64,000 nucleotides of DNA, taken from an uncultured Hymenobacter sp. Its GTDB lineage: Bacteria; Bacteroidota; Bacteroidia; Cytophagales; Hymenobacteraceae. Positions within the stretch are counted from its first letter, which is position 1; each line of letters starts with the position of its first letter. This document shows, piece by piece, positions 51,841 to 59,051 of this stretch. The stretch lies in contig CAJYPK010000022.1 of NCBI GenBank assembly GCA_913776615.1, positions 1 to 64,000 of the forward strand, read 5' to 3'. The notes beneath the pieces were generated by a model. It worked only from the letters and a program-made list of their open reading frames with translations, ran no database searches and had not been told where the DNA came from. The translations under genes and the position numbers were made by a program.

Positions 51841-52992
51841 ATGCCCCTCACCACCAACTCCGAACTCTATGATTGCGCCATTATCGGCGGGGGCGTGGCG
51901 GGCCTTACGCTGGCGGTGCAGCTGGCCCAGGCCGGGCGGCGGGTGGTGCTGTTCGAGAAGGAAACCTACCCGTTTCATCGCGTGTGCGGCGAGTACGTTT
52001 CGATAGAGAATTACGATTTTCTGTGCCGCATCGGCGTACCGCTGGCCGACATGGACCTGCCGCGCATGACGCGCTTCACGGTGTCGTCGCCCAGCGGCGT
52101 GGCGCTGCACCATCCACTCGACATCGGGGGGCTGGGCATTACGCGCTACGTGCTCGACCAGCTGCTGGCCCGGCTGGCTGCCCAGCACGGCGCCACGGTG
52201 CTGGAAGGCACCCGGGTAACGGATGTCGCCTTCGCCGACGACCGCTTTACCCTGCGCACGGCCAGCGGGGCCACCTACCGGGCCCGGCTGGCCTGCGGGG
52301 CCTGGGGCAAGCACGCCAACCTCGACAGCAAGCTGCACCGCCCCTTCCTGGAGCCCAGCCGCCGGGAGCGGCAGTTCGTCGCCGTGAAGCGCCACCTGGA
52401 AGGCGTTGATTTCCCGGCGGCTACGGTCGAGATGCACAATTTTCGGGATGGGTACTGCGGCCTGTCGCCGGTAGTGGGCGGCCTCACCAATTGCAGCTAC
52501 ATCTCCGACGTGCGCAACCTGCGCGCCCACGGCAACAGCGTGGCCGAAATGGAGCGTAAAGTACTGATGCAAAACCCGCTGCTGCGCCCCTACCTGGAAG
52601 CCGCCCATCGCCAAAGCACGCCGCCCATCGTTATTTCGCAGATCACCTTCCGCGAGCGCTCTACCGTGGACAACCACGTGCTGATGCTCGGCGACGCGGC
52701 GGGCACCATCGCCCCGCTGGCCGGCAACGGCATGAGCATGGGCATGAATGCCAGCTACCTGCTGCACGGCCTGCTGCTGGAGTTTCTGGACGGCCGCCTC
52801 ACCCGCGCCGAACTAGAGCAGCGCTATACCCGCGCCTGGCGCGGCCTACTGAGCCTGCGCATCCGGGCGGGCCGGCTCATCCACCAGGTTTTCGGCTCGC
52901 CCGGGCTCACTACGGCCGGTATTCGGGTATTGAGGCGGGTGCCGTTTATGACCGATGTTATCCTGGGCCTGACGCACGGGCAGGCGTATTAG
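51841..52992 (+). CDS. FAD-dependent oxidoreductase (geranylgeranyl-reductase/halogenase-like fold)
   Basis: 383 aa. FAD-binding GxGxxG motif in IIGGGVAGLTLAVQLAQAG (about 14-32), followed by the VLFEKE acidic end. The late GD motif is VLMLGDAAGTIAPLAGNGM (about 281-299). The CGEYVSIE segment after the Rossmann motif is typical of the geranylgeranyl-reductase-like group. These enzymes reduce, hydroxylate or halogenate. It is on the same strand as the isonitrile genes but behind a long inverted repeat, so membership of the same pathway is inference. Confidence 0.8.
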   Translation: MPLTTNSELYDCAIIGGGVAGLTLAVQLAQAGRRVVLFEKETYPFHRVCGEYVSIENYDFLCRIGVPLADMDLPRMTRFTVSSPSGVALHHPLDIGGLGITRYVLDQLLARLAAQHGATVLEGTRVTDVAFADDRFTLRTASGATYRARLACGAWGKHANLDSKLHRPFLEPSRRERQFVAVKRHLEGVDFPAATVEMHNFRDGYCGLSPVVGGLTNCSYISDVRNLRAHGNSVAEMERKVLMQNPLLRPYLEAAHRQSTPPIVISQITFRERSTVDNHVLMLGDAAGTIAPLAGNGMSMGMNASYLLHGLLLEFLDGRLTRAELEQRYTRAWRGLLSLRIRAGRLIHQVFGSPGLTTAGIRVLRRVPFMTDVILGLTHGQAY

Positions 52993-53055
52993 GGCGACTG
53001 ACGGGTAAGGGAAATCAAAACCCGCTGCTAGTCAATCATTCGCTACCCACTAACA

Positions 53056-53086
53056 CAACGCCCCGACCGGTCAGGTCGGGGCGTTG
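53056..53086 (+). terminator. Hairpin after the FAD oxidoreductase
   Basis: The 13-bp perfect stem CAACGCCCCGACC / GGTCGGGGCGTTG (53056-53068 with 53074-53086) has a 5-base loop, 64 bases past the stop. There is no T-run, only ATAAATA. Confidence 0.6.
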
Positions 53087-53175
53087 ATAAATAGCAAGCT
53101 AGTGCTGGGTAATTATACCGCACAGATGATTAGCTTATTTCGTGAGGGGCCTAAAATAGCAGCCCGCTCGCAGGC

Positions 53176-53472
53176 TTAGTGTTGCCCGCCCTTACGGCCG
53201 GCCTCCCGCGCTTCTTCTTCATTCCATTCGTGCCCCTGGTGGCCTTCCTGGTGGGAGACTTGCCCGCCTTTGCGGCCGGCTTCGGCGTGCTGCTCCGGCG
53301 TACCTCCACGGGTGCCCCCGTGGCTGGCTTCGCCGCCTTTACGGCCGGCTTCGGCATGCTGCTCGGGAGTACCCCCGCGCTCGCCACCCGATTGATTTTT
53401 GTGGCTTTGCCGCCCGGCTTCGGCGTGCTGCTCCGAGCTGCCGCCCCGGGTATTTTCTTGATTTTCTGCCAT
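53176..53472 (-). CDS. KGG-repeat stress-induced protein (GsiB/YciG-like)
   Basis: 98 aa, very hydrophilic and Gly/Glu/Gln/His-rich. It is built from tandem repeats of RGGTPEQHAEAGRKGG type, at least three, plus a terminal EEEAREAGRKGGQ. This is the KGG motif of general-stress proteins such as GsiB of Bacillus and YciG of E. coli, which resemble plant LEA proteins. Likely role is protection during desiccation or osmotic stress. Transcribed alone on the minus strand. Confidence 0.9.
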   Translation of the reverse strand: MAENQENTRGGSSEQHAEAGRQSHKNQSGGERGGTPEQHAEAGRKGGEASHGGTRGGTPEQHAEAGRKGGQVSHQEGHQGHEWNEEEAREAGRKGGQH

Positions 53473-53842
53473 GATTGAAAAGGAGTTGGAAAGATTAAAA
53501 CTACATGGCCTCTAACGTTGCCTCGTTACTCCACGATCATTAACTTCATGCATAATTCATTGATTTTATGATAATTACCGATAAACCCGGAGCCTGCTCT
53601 TCTATTTCTACCTACCACCTGCTACTACTTCGCGGTTCCTACTTAGTACTACTGCGTAGTTGACCTGCTACCCGCTACCGCGAGCAAGCAATTACGCGAA
53701 TTACTGAGTGGCACCAGTGGAGGCTTACGTGTCAAAAACCCGCCGAAACCTTTATTAGAGGTAGTATCGATTCTGCCATAGCCAGAACGCTTACCTGCTG
53801 CTTTGTCTCTGTTGCGTAGTTCGGCCCACGTACGCTACCTAC
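53473..53842. other. 370-base gap without a clear gene
   Basis: This contains the leader of the KGG gene. On the minus strand a TAGTTTTA lies close to its start, similar to but not matching the -7 consensus. The rest has short CTACTAC-type words and no long reading frame on either strand. The last part continues in frame into the short frame at 53843, without a start codon. Confidence 0.6.
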
Positions 53843-54094
53843 TTGGCCCAGCGCTGGGACGAGGACGGCGGCGTCAACCGCTATTACTGCGCCGATGAGG
53901 GTCGCGTCTTCTTCGTAGAGGTTGGCGTGGATGATAGCCGGGGGCAGGCGTTGATACGTGGGAGCTTTGTGAGCAGTGGGCCGCTGGAGGATTATATCTA
54001 TGAGGTGAAGTGCCGAAGGAATGGGTATGAAAAAGCCCCGCTGGTGAGTGGGGCTTTTTTCAGTAATTTCCTGCTAACCCTATTGAAAGTCTAA
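53843..54094 (+). pseudogene. Probable gene remnant
   Basis: A TTG-start frame of 83 codons. Residues 1-57 (LAQRWDEDGGVNRYYCADEG and onward to DYIYEVK) look like real protein, and the frame continues upstream with protein-like residues (VVRPTYATY) but without a start codon. The C-terminal 26 residues translate a hairpin terminator (54030-54060) and its surroundings. It therefore looks like an internal fragment of a lost gene. Family not recognised. Confidence 0.45.
54030..54060. terminator. Rho-independent terminator between convergent frames
   Basis: AAAAAGCCCC pairs with GGGGCTTTTT (54030-54039 with 54050-54059), with a 10-base loop, A-run and T-run on both sides: usable in both directions. 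It would end the minus-strand gene whose stop is at 54060. Confidence 0.85.
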
Positions 54095-54416
54095 ATTCAC
54101 GAAATAACCTTATTGAGAATGGCCAATTAGCCTCTATGAAGTTACTGTAGTACTCTATGTAGTAGAACAACAAAAGAGAAACTGGTTGTTTAAGCTCTTT
54201 GAATTCAAAAGATTTAAATGCTCTAGTTATTGCATCATGTTCATCTATACAATATCGAGAAATTTCTTCTATCTCAACATCCCTTAATTCAAGCAAGTCG
54301 AGTGCCTTCTCCGTAAACTCATTGTCTATTACCAAACCTTCTATACCCCCTCCTATCATATGATCATATACATCAGATAACTGGTTGAAGTAGCTGATTC
54401 GGTCGGCGGCGTTCAT
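54060..54416 (-). CDS. Small AT-rich hypothetical protein, partner of NdpA-like gene
   Basis: 118 aa from ATG 54416 (MNAADRISYFNQL); an ATG 42 bases upstream overlaps the previous gene. Family not recognised. No signal peptide. It is mostly helical with Phe/Tyr/Glu, for instance LLLFYYIEYYSNFIEANWPF. The DNA is strongly AT-rich, like the upstream gene, and unlike the rest of the window. The two genes are 25 bases apart and probably one operon. Confidence 0.65.
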   Translation of the reverse strand: MNAADRISYFNQLSDVYDHMIGGGIEGLVIDNEFTEKALDLLELRDVEIEEISRYCIDEHDAITRAFKSFEFKELKQPVSLLLFYYIEYYSNFIEANWPFSIRLFREFRLSIGLAGNY

Positions 54417-54441
54417 ATACAAATATAAGCACAAATTACTC

Positions 54442-55530
54442 TTATTCGGCATTTTCAACCCTACCTTTTATTGCAATAAAAGTGTAATTACTACTTAAAT
54501 TCGCTAGTTCTTCCAAATTATCGGCGATTATAACATTGCCGGAATGCTCGTTATTATCTGCTGAAATTCTGACACCACCAATCTTATAACTAATCTTCTT
54601 GAGAAGATTTTCCATTAAAGTCAAATCTTTACTTATGACAGAAGGTAATGCGGGAGCCTTGCGAATCACTAAGCTGACAAATAAAGTTTTCAACTGCCCC
54701 TCTTCGAAATTCTCATTAGCAAAATCTTCTGGCCTAATAACAGGTTGTTGCCTTGCAAATTCATGTCTTAAAGCTTGGTGAAGCTTAGCTTTATTAGGAC
54801 CGGCCTTAATATGAAGCTTAATAAAATCAGCTACTCTAACAAAAAATTCCTTACATAATAAGGAGCTATTTCTGTCTACTCTCAACCCCAGAAATTTTTC
54901 GTAAAAATACTTAGAGAGTTCTCCTCCATTTTCTGCCTGCTGGTCATAAACGAAAGCACTATAAAGATCATTGGGGGCCGATGCCTCATTTGCTGGCTTT
55001 GGGTCTTTATACAAAACACCTACTTTATACAGAGCTTGTGCTGGGCTAAGAAACAAATCATGCACTAATTCCATGCCCGTTTCTGTGCGCCTGAATGCGT
55101 TATGTGGCTCAGCCTTGATAACAACTAAGACTGGTTCATTAGCCTGAGTATTATCATAAGCATCAATTATGAATAAGTAACTTTTAGGTATACTTTTATT
55201 TCTTTGTGACTCTGCAAGTAATTTAGTTATCTCTCGTGATTCATGAACGAATTGCTGCTCAGTAGCCTGCATGGCGTTAATTGCATGATTAAAAAACGCA
55301 TCATACCCTGTACGAAGAATATCTAAATAAAATCCACTTTTTCTTCTTCCCATTACAGCTTCGAGACGCTGAAGTAGGGCTTGCTTCATTGTATCATCAA
55401 TTGGAATAACGGCGTTGCTAAGCTCGTAGTCAGAGTGACCTAACTGTGAGTTAGGGTCCTTCTCCAATACCGTATGTGAGATGATACGACGAATAGTAAG
55501 ACTGGGAAAATTTAGTTCTCGATGCGGCAT
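54442..55530 (-). CDS. NdpA/YejK-like 37-kDa nucleoid-associated protein
   Basis: 362 aa. The N-terminal LTIRRIISHTVLEKD and C-terminal YTFIAIKGRVENAE match the pattern of the nucleoid-associated protein NdpA family, whose members bind DNA. It has the family-typical middle with DYELSNAVIPIDDTMKQALLQ and KAEPHNAFRRTETG. Strong AT bias across the gene marks it as likely foreign. NdpA-like proteins occur on mobile islands and next to defence genes; a defence role here is not shown. Confidence 0.75.
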   Translation of the reverse strand: MPHRELNFPSLTIRRIISHTVLEKDPNSQLGHSDYELSNAVIPIDDTMKQALLQRLEAVMGRRKSGFYLDILRTGYDAFFNHAINAMQATEQQFVHESREITKLLAESQRNKSIPKSYLFIIDAYDNTQANEPVLVVIKAEPHNAFRRTETGMELVHDLFLSPAQALYKVGVLYKDPKPANEASAPNDLYSAFVYDQQAENGGELSKYFYEKFLGLRVDRNSSLLCKEFFVRVADFIKLHIKAGPNKAKLHQALRHEFARQQPVIRPEDFANENFEEGQLKTLFVSLVIRKAPALPSVISKDLTLMENLLKKISYKIGGVRISADNNEHSGNVIIADNLEELANLSSNYTFIAIKGRVENAE

Positions 55531-55897
55531 GATAGAAGTGTATTAAAACAAAAAAGCCCGTGCGCCCGGCAGAGCGCAACGAGCTTAGCCTCCGACCGCG
55601 ATTCGGTCAGTGGCGAAGTCTGTAGATACGCCTGCCAGCGTGCATCTATGAAAGGTGTCCCAATATACGCGACCTTAACTACCTCATCTGTAATCCAGAG
55701 TGCATGGAGCAGGCACCACATAAAAACAGGTATTTCTACGGGGGTACCTAATCTGCCTGTTATACTAACCCACCGCCATCACCGCTACCTCACCCGCTGG
55801 CCCCGTCGCCTAGCCTTCGCCTTGACCACCGTACTACTAGCAGCCGCCTGGCGTAGCTGGCAAGCCTACCACCCAACACCAGCAGCACGCGCCGAGA
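55531..55897. other. 367-base gap with only weak reading frames
   Basis: The minus strand holds a 69-codon frame (55512-55721) that overlaps the start of the NdpA gene and has protein-like stretches (VVKVAYIGTPFIDARWQAYL). The plus strand holds a frame up to 55911 with one hydrophobic helix near the end (RRLAFALTTVLLAAAWRSW). Neither has a convincing start or family. Composition is between the AT-rich island and the chromosome, so this looks like an island junction with decayed genes. Confidence 0.4.
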
Positions 55898-56134
55898 TTA
55901 AGCGCGCCTGAACCACTTCTCAAACTTCTCCTGGCTCAGTTCCAGCTCTGACCTAGGTGAGCCGTGGTCGAGCGCGATGGCCACAGTGCCATCATCACGC
56001 CGTTCCACGCGCAGGCTGTACGTCTGGCCTGCCCGAAAGCCGGCGTAGCCATCCATTGCTGCGATGCCAGATTCGCCAACGAAAGTGCGAGTTTCCAGTA
56101 TTGTTTGACGAATGTCATACGCAAAATAAAACAC
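55898..56134 (-). CDS. Small hypothetical protein next to tRNA-Ser
   Basis: 78 aa from a GTG start inside the tRNA terminator hairpin, or 52 aa from ATG 56056. No family recognised. Sequence GFRAGQTYSLRVERRDDGTVAIALD looks like beta strands; the end has EKFEKWFRRA. No signal peptide. Its position beside a tRNA gene is a usual place for integrated DNA. Confidence 0.5.
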   Translation of the reverse strand: MFYFAYDIRQTILETRTFVGESGIAAMDGYAGFRAGQTYSLRVERRDDGTVAIALDHGSPRSELELSQEKFEKWFRRA

Positions 56135-56166
56135 CCGCTGTAAATACTTGATTCACAGCGGGTGTT
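56130..56166 (-). terminator. Terminator of tRNA-Ser
   Basis: The 12-bp perfect stem AACACCCGCTGT / ACAGCGGGTGTT (56130-56141 with 56155-56166) lies 11 bases past the 3' end of the tRNA gene. On the minus strand it is followed by TTATTTTGC, a T-rich tail. Confidence 0.8.
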
Positions 56167-56177
56167 AAAAAACTATG

Positions 56178-56265
56178 CAGAGAGGAAGGGATTCGAACCC
56201 TCGATAACCTTTTGGGCTATACACACTTTCCAGGCGTGCTCCTTCGACCACTCGGACACCTCTCT
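56178..56265 (-). tRNA. tRNA-Ser(GGA)
   Basis: 88 bases on the minus strand with a complete 7-bp acceptor stem (AGAGAGG with CCTCTCT), the discriminator G73 typical of tRNA-Ser, a long variable arm, and an anticodon loop CTGGAAA with anticodon GGA. The T loop is TTCGAAT. The CCA end is not encoded. It is followed by a terminator and preceded by a -7 element. Confidence 0.95.
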
Positions 56266-56276
56266 GAGTGGGGCTG

Positions 56277-56284
56277 CAAAGATA
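56277..56284 (-). promoter_or_regulatory. -7 element of the tRNA-Ser promoter
   Basis: TATCTTTG on the minus strand, matching TAnnTTTG, 11 bases before the tRNA 5' end. No clear TTG at the -33 position. Confidence 0.6.
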
Positions 56285-56327
56285 GGGCGAAAGCAGGTGA
56301 AGTAATGAAGTGAGAAGGTAAAAAAGC

Positions 56328-56389
56328 GCGAAGAGGCCCAAAAAGCGGCGCGGGCGGCTAGTCGCTGCTTCAGTAGCTGGCCTCTTCGC
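56328..56389. repeat. Inverted repeat between tRNA-Ser and asparaginase genes
   Basis: GCGAAGAGGCC (56328-56338) pairs with GGCCTCTTCGC (56379-56389). Beyond it, imperfectly complementary words follow (GTAATGAAGTGAG outside, TTACTTCTCATTAC on the other side). It is downstream of the asparaginase stop at 56465 and upstream of the tRNA. Confidence 0.75.
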
Positions 56390-56464
56390 AATTAGGCGAA
56401 GCGTTCTGCTTACTTCTCATTACCTATTGACTTCCAAACCCGAAACCTCTGCCCCTTCTCCCCC

Positions 56465-57547
56465 TTACACCGTTATTTCGCCGCGCAAGTCCTGGCTGAG
56501 CAGGCGGCGGGTATCGGCTTCGGGCAGGTTCAGACCCAGCACGAACATGAGCTTGGTGATGGCCGCCTCGGTGGTGATGTCGTCGCCGCCGATAACGCCG
56601 AGGCGGGTGAGGCGGGCGCTGGTCTCGTAGCGGCCCTGCACCACGCGGCCCTCCTCGCACTGGCTCACGTTGAGCACGAGCACGCCGCGCTGCTGCGCCC
56701 GCGCCAGACAGTCCAGAAACCACGGCGCGGTGGGCGCGTTGCCCGAGCCGTAGGTTTCGAGCACGCAGCCGCGCAGGCCGGGCACGCCCAGCACAGCCTC
56801 CACCACGGCCGCCGTGATGCCGGGAAACAAGCGCAGCACGGCTACTTTTTCTTCGAGCTGCTGGTGCACCTTCAGCGGGGCGGCGGGCAGCGGGCGAATG
56901 CTGGCGTCGTTGAAATCGAGGTTGATGCCGGCGCGCACCAGCGGCGGGTAATTCTCGCTTTTGAAGGCGGCAAACTGCTGGCTTTCTACCTTCTTGGCGC
57001 GGGTGCCCCGGATGAGCACATCGTCGAAAAATACGCCCACCTCGGGCAGCCGCACGGTGCCGGCGGGCTGGTGGCGGGCGGCGGCTATCTCCAGGGCGGT
57101 GAGCAGATTGCGGGCCGCGTCGGAGCGGGTGCGGCCCACCGGCACCTGCGCCCCGGTGAATACCACGGGCTTGCCCAGGTGCTCCAGCAAAAAGCCCAGG
57201 GCCGCCGCCGAGTAAGCCATCGTGTCGGTACCGTGCAAGACTACGAAGCCGTCGAAAGCCGCGTAGTGGTGGCCGATGAGCCGGGCCAGCCGCAGCCAGT
57301 CGGCGGGCGTCACGTTGCTGCTGTCGATCAGCTCGGGCAGGGCCAGCAGCTCGATGCGGTAGGGCAGGCGGCGCAACTCGGGCAGCTGGCGGTCGAGCTC
57401 ACCGAAGTGCATGGGCACTAGCTCGTTGAGGTGATTGGCAACCATGCCCACGGTGCCGCCGGTGTAGATAATGAGCAGGTGGGGCGCGGTGGCCTCGGCG
57501 GCGGTGGGCAGGGTTAGGAGCGGCAGGTCGAGGGCGTCGTTGGGCAT
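56465..57547 (-). CDS. ansA: Type I asparaginase
   Basis: 360 aa, cytoplasmic type (no signal peptide). It hydrolyses asparagine to aspartate. Catalytic Thr in LLIIYTGGTVGM (about 24-35), and the second motif VVLHGTDTMAYSAAAL (about 102-117). The C-terminal domain holds LETYGSGNAP and VLNVSQCEEG. Length and motifs match AnsA-type I enzymes. The tatD gene lies 54 bases upstream on the same strand. Confidence 0.93.
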   Translation of the reverse strand: MPNDALDLPLLTLPTAAEATAPHLLIIYTGGTVGMVANHLNELVPMHFGELDRQLPELRRLPYRIELLALPELIDSSNVTPADWLRLARLIGHHYAAFDGFVVLHGTDTMAYSAAALGFLLEHLGKPVVFTGAQVPVGRTRSDAARNLLTALEIAAARHQPAGTVRLPEVGVFFDDVLIRGTRAKKVESQQFAAFKSENYPPLVRAGINLDFNDASIRPLPAAPLKVHQQLEEKVAVLRLFPGITAAVVEAVLGVPGLRGCVLETYGSGNAPTAPWFLDCLARAQQRGVLVLNVSQCEEGRVVQGRYETSARLTRLGVIGGDDITTEAAITKLMFVLGLNLPEADTRRLLSQDLRGEITV

Positions 57548-57601
57548 GGCTTTTCGCGCAGGGTTTCGGGGTGTTAAACCGCAGGGTTTCGCAGTGTTTT
57601 T

Positions 57602-58381
57602 TTAGGCGGTGGGAAGCTGGAATAGCTCCCGGGCGTTGCGGGTGGTAGCCTCGGCTACGGCCTCGGGCGCCTGGCCCAGCAGGCTGGCTACGCGGTGCAG
57701 CACCAGCGGCAGGTAGGCGGGCTCGTTGCGCTTGCCCCGGTAAGGCACGGGGGCCAGGTAGGGGCAGTCGGTTTCGAGCACCAGGTGCTTTACATCCACG
57801 TGCGGCAGCACCTTGTCGAGGCCGCCGTTTTTAAACGTGGCCACCCCGCCGATACCCAGCTTAAAGCCCCCCAGCGCGATGATGCGCTCGGCCTCGGCCA
57901 ACCCGTCGGAAAAGCAGTGGAACACCCCGCGCAGGGTGCCGTCCTGGGCTTCGGCTACCAGCTCGAAGGCTTCTTCAAAGGCGCTGCGGGTGTGCAGCAC
58001 GATGGGCAGCTTGTACTGCTTGGCCAAGCGCAATTGCGTGCGCAGGGCTTCTTGCTGCTCGGCCAGGTAGGTTTTATCCCAGTAAAGGTCGATGCCGCAC
58101 TCACCCACCGCCACGAAGGGGCGCCGGGCCAGCCACTCCTCCACCAGGCGCAGCTCCTGCTCGAAGCCCGGGCCGACCGAGCACGGGTGCAAGCCCATCA
58201 TGGCGTAGCAGGTAGCGGGGGCGGCGGCCTCCAGCTCCAGCATGGCGTCGATGGTGCTGCGGTCTACGTTGGGCAGCAGGATGGTACCGACGCCGGCCGC
58301 CACGGCCCGGTGCAGCGCCTCGGCCTGGTCGGGCTTAAACTGCTCGGAGTACAGGTGGGCGTGGGTTTCTATTAATTGCAT
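57602..58381 (-). CDS. tatD: TatD-family metal-dependent hydrolase
   Basis: 259 aa. TIM-barrel nuclease of the TatD family with the metal ligands ETHAHLY, GECGIDLYW, LHTRSAF, FHCFSDG and ETDCPYLAP in order. TatD enzymes are 3'-5' exonucleases on single-stranded DNA. Typical length. It is 6 bases after the GNAT gene stop and upstream of ansA, so it may be an operon. Confidence 0.94.
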   Translation of the reverse strand: MQLIETHAHLYSEQFKPDQAEALHRAVAAGVGTILLPNVDRSTIDAMLELEAAAPATCYAMMGLHPCSVGPGFEQELRLVEEWLARRPFVAVGECGIDLYWDKTYLAEQQEALRTQLRLAKQYKLPIVLHTRSAFEEAFELVAEAQDGTLRGVFHCFSDGLAEAERIIALGGFKLGIGGVATFKNGGLDKVLPHVDVKHLVLETDCPYLAPVPYRGKRNEPAYLPLVLHRVASLLGQAPEAVAEATTRNARELFQLPTA

Positions 58382-58387
58382 AACTAC

Positions 58388-58810
58388 TTATTCTTCGATG
58401 GACAAAGCGCGACTGAGCCGCACGTACGGAATATCGCCCTTATAAAATACATCGCCCTCGGGGGCCAGGCCGAAGCGCTGGTAAAAGGCCAGGGTGCTTT
58501 GGCGGGCATCGCACCAAAGGGTACGCGCCCCCCGCGCCCGCGCCTCAGCCAGCACGTGACGGAGCAGCGCGGAGCCCAGACCCCGCCCCTGCCACGCCGG
58601 ATCGGTGGCAAACTTACGGAAGCGGGCCACCCCGTCATTTCCCACAAAAAGCGAAATGACCGCCCGCACCTCCCCATCTACCAGCGCCCCGTAGTGCAGG
58701 CCCGCCTCGTCGTCGGGCAGCTGCACGTAGGCCAGCGGCTTATCGGGCCACAGCACGGCGTGCCGCAGAGCGTAGGTTTGGGCGGCATTAATTGGAATGA
58801 CGAAGGACAT
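58388..58810 (-). CDS. GNAT-family acetyltransferase
   Basis: 140 aa. Acetyl-CoA-binding motif RGLGSALLRHVLAEARARGARTLW (two parts, about 76-99), preceded by RKFATDPAWQ. The later QSTLAFYQRFGLAPEG is the typical GNAT end. It acetylates an amine on a small molecule or protein; target unknown. Its promoter region contains a seven-base tandem repeat. Confidence 0.88.
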   Translation of the reverse strand: MSFVIPINAAQTYALRHAVLWPDKPLAYVQLPDDEAGLHYGALVDGEVRAVISLFVGNDGVARFRKFATDPAWQGRGLGSALLRHVLAEARARGARTLWCDARQSTLAFYQRFGLAPEGDVFYKGDIPYVRLSRALSIEE

Positions 58811-58812
58811 GT

Positions 58813-58854
58813 TATGAATTATGAATTATGAATTATGAATTATGAATTATAAAT
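58813..58854. repeat. Tandem TATGAAT heptamer
   Basis: Five exact copies of TATGAAT and a sixth (TATAAAT) in a row, 42 bases, starting 2 bases before the GNAT start codon on the minus strand. The words match the AT-rich inverted-repeat family at 18.9, 30.4 and 37.7 kb, but here only one arm is present. Confidence 0.9.
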
Positions 58855-58873
58855 TGTATAACCTGCAACGTTT

Positions 58874-59026
58874 GTCATGCTGAGCTTGCCGAAGCATCCT
58901 GCTCGCTGCACTAATTTCTTCGTCCTAAAAACGTTCGTCATGCTGAGCTTGCCGAAGCATCTCGCGTGCTGCACTACCCCCTCGTCTGATGAAGCGTGCG
59001 AGATGCTTCGGCAAGCTCAGTATGAC
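58874..59026. repeat. Three copies of the CTTCGGCAAGCTCAGCATG family
   Basis: Two direct copies (58874-58898 and 58937-58961) and one inverted copy (59002-59026, one base different), each about 25 bases, in the gap before the glycosyltransferase stop (59052). The same 25-mer forms the inverted repeat after etfA (44225-44322). Confidence 0.92.
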
Positions 59027-59051
59027 GGCCGGGGCTGGGTTATAGAATTTT

